The translations under genes and the position numbers were made by a program. The notes beneath the pieces were generated by a model. That model did not search any database. It had not been told where the DNA came from and saw only the letters and a list, made by a program, of their open reading frames with translations. Below are positions 62,218 to 64,000 of a stretch of 64,000 bases of DNA, piece after piece. Location: contig JADIZB010000021.1 of the NCBI GenBank assembly GCA_016705005.1, positions 1 through 64,000 on the forward strand. Direction: 5' to 3'. Each line of letters begins with the position of its first letter. Position 1 is the stretch's first letter. The DNA is from Bacteroidales bacterium. Its GTDB lineage: Bacteria > Bacteroidota > Bacteroidia > Bacteroidales > Lentimicrobiaceae.

Positions 62218-62913
62218 ATGGAACAGGTCGAAGAAGGACATGATATTTTTGAGTCATTGCGGACAAAAGCACTGCTTAAACAGGATATCTACAGGAAAAC
62301 CCTCAGCTCTTTCAAACTTTTCAGAAGCATCATCCAGGAAATGGTAACCGGATACCATACAAAGTATAATGGTAATCCTGCTCCTGTCCCTTTTGAATCG
62401 CGCGATACCGGTGAGTTTGAGCTGGAACTGAAATTCGGGGGCGATGTTCTTTTTTTTGTTATGCACACCAATATTTTTGAATTTTCGCGCATGCATGAGG
62501 TCATGAAAACAACCTATATCCGTGAAGACAGCGACAGATCCTATTGTGGTGTGATCAATATCTATAACTTTCTGGCCGATTCGTTTAAGTACAACCGGGT
62601 AAACGACATCGGTTATATGATTGGAAGGATATTTATCAACAAAGACCTTCATTACTTTATCGAAGGGAAGCGCGAGATCGGAATGCTGTATCATAATTTC
62701 GCAACTTCAGAGCTGAACAGGGAAGCCGTAAAGGGAATTATAGAATCCTCTATTCTGTATACCATTAATTTTGACCTGCTTACACCACCCTACGAGGAGG
62801 TAAAGCAGGTGTCGGTGTACGATATGCAAACCTCAATAGAGAATCAGAAAATCCCCACTGGAAAACGGCTTGGCTTTCGCTTCCAGGCTGATCAGGATGA
62901 ATTTGGCCGTTAA
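62218..62913 (+). CDS. Conserved hypothetical protein of Bacteroidota
   Basis: A 231-aa soluble protein without a recognised domain. Visible parts are 'FKLFRSIIQEMVTGYHTKYN', an alternating region with 'FELELKFGGDVLFFVMHTNI' and 'YCGVINIYNFLADSFKYNRV', and a C-terminal 'FDLLTPPYEEVKQVSVYDMQ'. A -7 box (TAAGTTTG, 62170-62177) lies 41 nt upstream. It is probably a conserved phylum-specific protein; no function is proposed. Confidence 0.7.
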   Translation: MEQVEEGHDIFESLRTKALLKQDIYRKTLSSFKLFRSIIQEMVTGYHTKYNGNPAPVPFESRDTGEFELELKFGGDVLFFVMHTNIFEFSRMHEVMKTTYIREDSDRSYCGVINIYNFLADSFKYNRVNDIGYMIGRIFINKDLHYFIEGKREIGMLYHNFATSELNREAVKGIIESSILYTINFDLLTPPYEEVKQVSVYDMQTSIENQKIPTGKRLGFRFQADQDEFGR

Positions 62914-63018
62914 GTAGGAGCAATTTTTCTACTTCTGCCGTTTTAATACGTTGATAATCAATAAATAAGAATTATCCTTATAAAATTGCTTAAATATTTT
63001 AAAAAAAATAAGGTGGGA

Positions 63019-63049
63019 TTTGGAGTATTAAAAAATAGTTGTAAATTTG
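63019..63049 (+). promoter_or_regulatory. Consensus promoter of tRNA-Glu (and rpsT)
   Basis: TTTG (63019-63022), a 19-nt spacer and TAAATTTG (63042-63049) fit the Bacteroidota consensus and sit 24 nt before the tRNA. rpsT starts 19 nt after the tRNA, so a joint transcript is likely. Confidence 0.8.
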
Positions 63050-63072
63050 CAGTCCTTAATCAAACGACCTAT

Positions 63073-63144
63073 GGTCCGTTCGTCTAACGGTTAGGACGCC
63101 AGGTTTTCATCCTGGTAATAGGGGTTCGATTCCCCTACGGACTA
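63073..63144 (+). tRNA. tRNA-Glu (anticodon TTC)
   Basis: A complete cloverleaf with acceptor ggtccgt/acggact, anticodon stem ccagg/cctgg around loop ttttcat (anticodon TTC) and T arm ggggttcgattcccc. CCA is not encoded. Confidence 0.95.
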
Positions 63145-63162
63145 CAAACAAAGAATAATAAA

Positions 63163-63417
63163 ATGGCAAACCACAAATCATCATTAAAAAGAATCAGGGC
63201 TAACGAAACCCGTAGGGTCCGCAACCGCTACTATGCAAAAACCATGCGTAATGCTGTTCGCAAGTTCAGGTCTCTTGAAAATAAAGCTGAAGCTGCTGAA
63301 AAGCTTCCCAAGCTCATTTCGATGATAGATAAGCTTGCCAAGAAAACCATTATTCATAAGAATAAGGCAGGCAATCTTAAATCGAAACTGACCCGCCTGG
63401 TTAACAAGATGGCATAA
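63163..63417 (+). CDS. rpsT: 30S ribosomal protein S20
   Basis: An 84-aa basic helical protein that binds 16S rRNA. The start 'MANHKSSLKRIRANETRRVR' and the C-terminal 'HKNKAGNLKSKLTRLVNKMA' are typical of S20. Length is standard. It lies 18 nt after tRNA-Glu, shares its promoter and is followed by a strong terminator. Confidence 0.96.
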   Translation: MANHKSSLKRIRANETRRVRNRYYAKTMRNAVRKFRSLENKAEAAEKLPKLISMIDKLAKKTIIHKNKAGNLKSKLTRLVNKMA

Positions 63418-63438
63418 TAATTCAGAGATTATATGTTA

Positions 63439-63466
63439 CCCCCGTGCTTTTGTACGGGGGTTTTTT
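63439..63466 (+). terminator. Terminator of tRNA-Glu/rpsT
   Basis: Stem cccccgt/acggggg (63439-63445 with 63454-63460), 8-nt loop, then a run of six T residues. Confidence 0.9.
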
Positions 63467-63512
63467 ATTTTCCGGAAATTCATTAACTTAGCAGGTGAAA
63501 ACATTTTTTGTC

Positions 63513-64000
63513 ATGGATGAATCACCGGAAAGATTACCCATCAGCCAGTGGGCCGAAGATGACAGACCCCGTGAGAAACTGGTTAAGAATGGGAAAAATT
63601 CACTCAGTGACGCAGAACTTCTTGCCATATTGTTGCGTTCAGGTTCCAGGGAGAAATCGGCAGTTGAGCTAGCCAGAAGTATGTTGCAGAAATGCGGAAA
63701 CAACCTGATCCAGCTTTCAAGGCAAAGTGTGGGTGATCTGATGAAGTTTAAGGGGGTAGGGGAGGCCAAAGCCCTGAGTATCGTGGCTGCCCTTGAACTG
63801 GGCCTGCGCCGCCGGCATGCTGAGGTTCAGGTTAAGCAGCTGGTAGGTTCCAGCAAGGATGCATTTGAACTGTTCTACCCGTTTCTGACCGATAACCGCT
63901 ACGAAACCTTCTGGGTTTTGTTTATGAACCGGTCAAATTGCAAACTGGCGGTTCAGCAGATCAGCGAAGGTGGCCAGGCCGGTACGGTTGCTGATCCCAA
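63513..64000 (+). CDS. radC: RadC-family protein (N-terminal part, cut by window end)
   Basis: An open frame of 162 codons running off the window. 'LPISQWAEDDRPREKLVKNG' and 'LSDAELLAILLRSGSREKSA' are the standard RadC start, and 'LMKFKGVGEAKALSIVAAL' is a helix-hairpin-helix. The JAB metalloprotease-like domain, expected later, has just begun ('RYETFWVLFMN'). Despite the old name, a DNA-repair role for the family is doubtful. It is preceded by the rpsT terminator, so it forms a new transcription unit. Confidence 0.93.
   Translation, partial: MDESPERLPISQWAEDDRPREKLVKNGKNSLSDAELLAILLRSGSREKSAVELARSMLQKCGNNLIQLSRQSVGDLMKFKGVGEAKALSIVAALELGLRRRHAEVQVKQLVGSSKDAFELFYPFLTDNRYETFWVLFMNRSNCKLAVQQISEGGQAGTVADP

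Overview
The window comes from a member of the Bacteroidota, probably a free-living Bacteroidales-like lineage. The evidence is two type IX secretion genes (porV, porT), a TamL-type Omp85 lipoprotein, a LytS/LytTR pair, an UpxY-type NusG paralogue, and repeated Bacteroidota promoter signatures (TTTG or TTG, 19-21 nt, TAnnTTTG) placed just upstream of genes. All assignments come from reading the sequence and from family knowledge; no database search was run.

Positions 1-9.7 kb hold an envelope polysaccharide locus on the + strand: a four-helix-bundle protein, an initiating sugar transferase, a FemAB-like protein, an exosortase, an Xrt-type polysaccharide deacetylase, a WecA/MraY-like membrane protein that has lost catalytic motifs, a large GINT1-like protein, an intact WecA-like transferase and a Wzi-like outer membrane barrel. 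A LytS-type kinase with an eroded ATP-binding site and its LytTR regulator follow. Then come a 24-G homopolymer in a GC-rich block, upp, a MacB-type permease, a second deacetylase-like protein, an orphan upxY and a two-TM membrane protein (to 17.7 kb).

Positions 17.8-44.3 kb hold one long - strand operon for an extracellular contractile injection system (eCIS), read from one visible promoter near 44.3 kb. In transcription order it encodes a DUF4255 tube terminator, an unknown 338-aa protein, one sheath protein, two tube proteins, a DUF5908 protein, a LysM/Afp7-like protein, a VgrG spike, a PAAR tip, a gp25 wedge, an Afp11-like baseplate protein (split here by a one-base frameshift), an Afp12-like baseplate protein, a 1617-aa fibre-like protein with SprB-like repeats, a tape measure protein, an eCIS-core (DUF4157) protein and an AAA+ ATPase. 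The DUF4157 protein is the most unusual gene: after its HExxH domain it carries about 17 tandem repeats of exactly 18 residues, each with a Trp-x-Trp-like core. The larger gaps in the operon, between PAAR and its neighbours and around the DUF4157 gene, contain 7-bp tandem repeats, some running into stop codons.

Positions 44.5-64 kb are mostly conserved genes: an M23 peptidase, porV, a FemAB-like protein, ispF, a peroxiredoxin/ferritin/Fur-type stress cluster, a ZIP transporter, tamL, a RecD-like helicase, rfaE1, porT, a COG2509 flavoprotein, tRNA-Glu, rpsT and the start of radC. Inside this part, at 50.3-51.0 kb, is a small duplicated cassette: an intact tRNA-Val flanked by two damaged tRNA-like copies, with one intact and one truncated GIY-YIG nuclease gene, each just downstream of a tRNA-like 3' end and a terminator hairpin.
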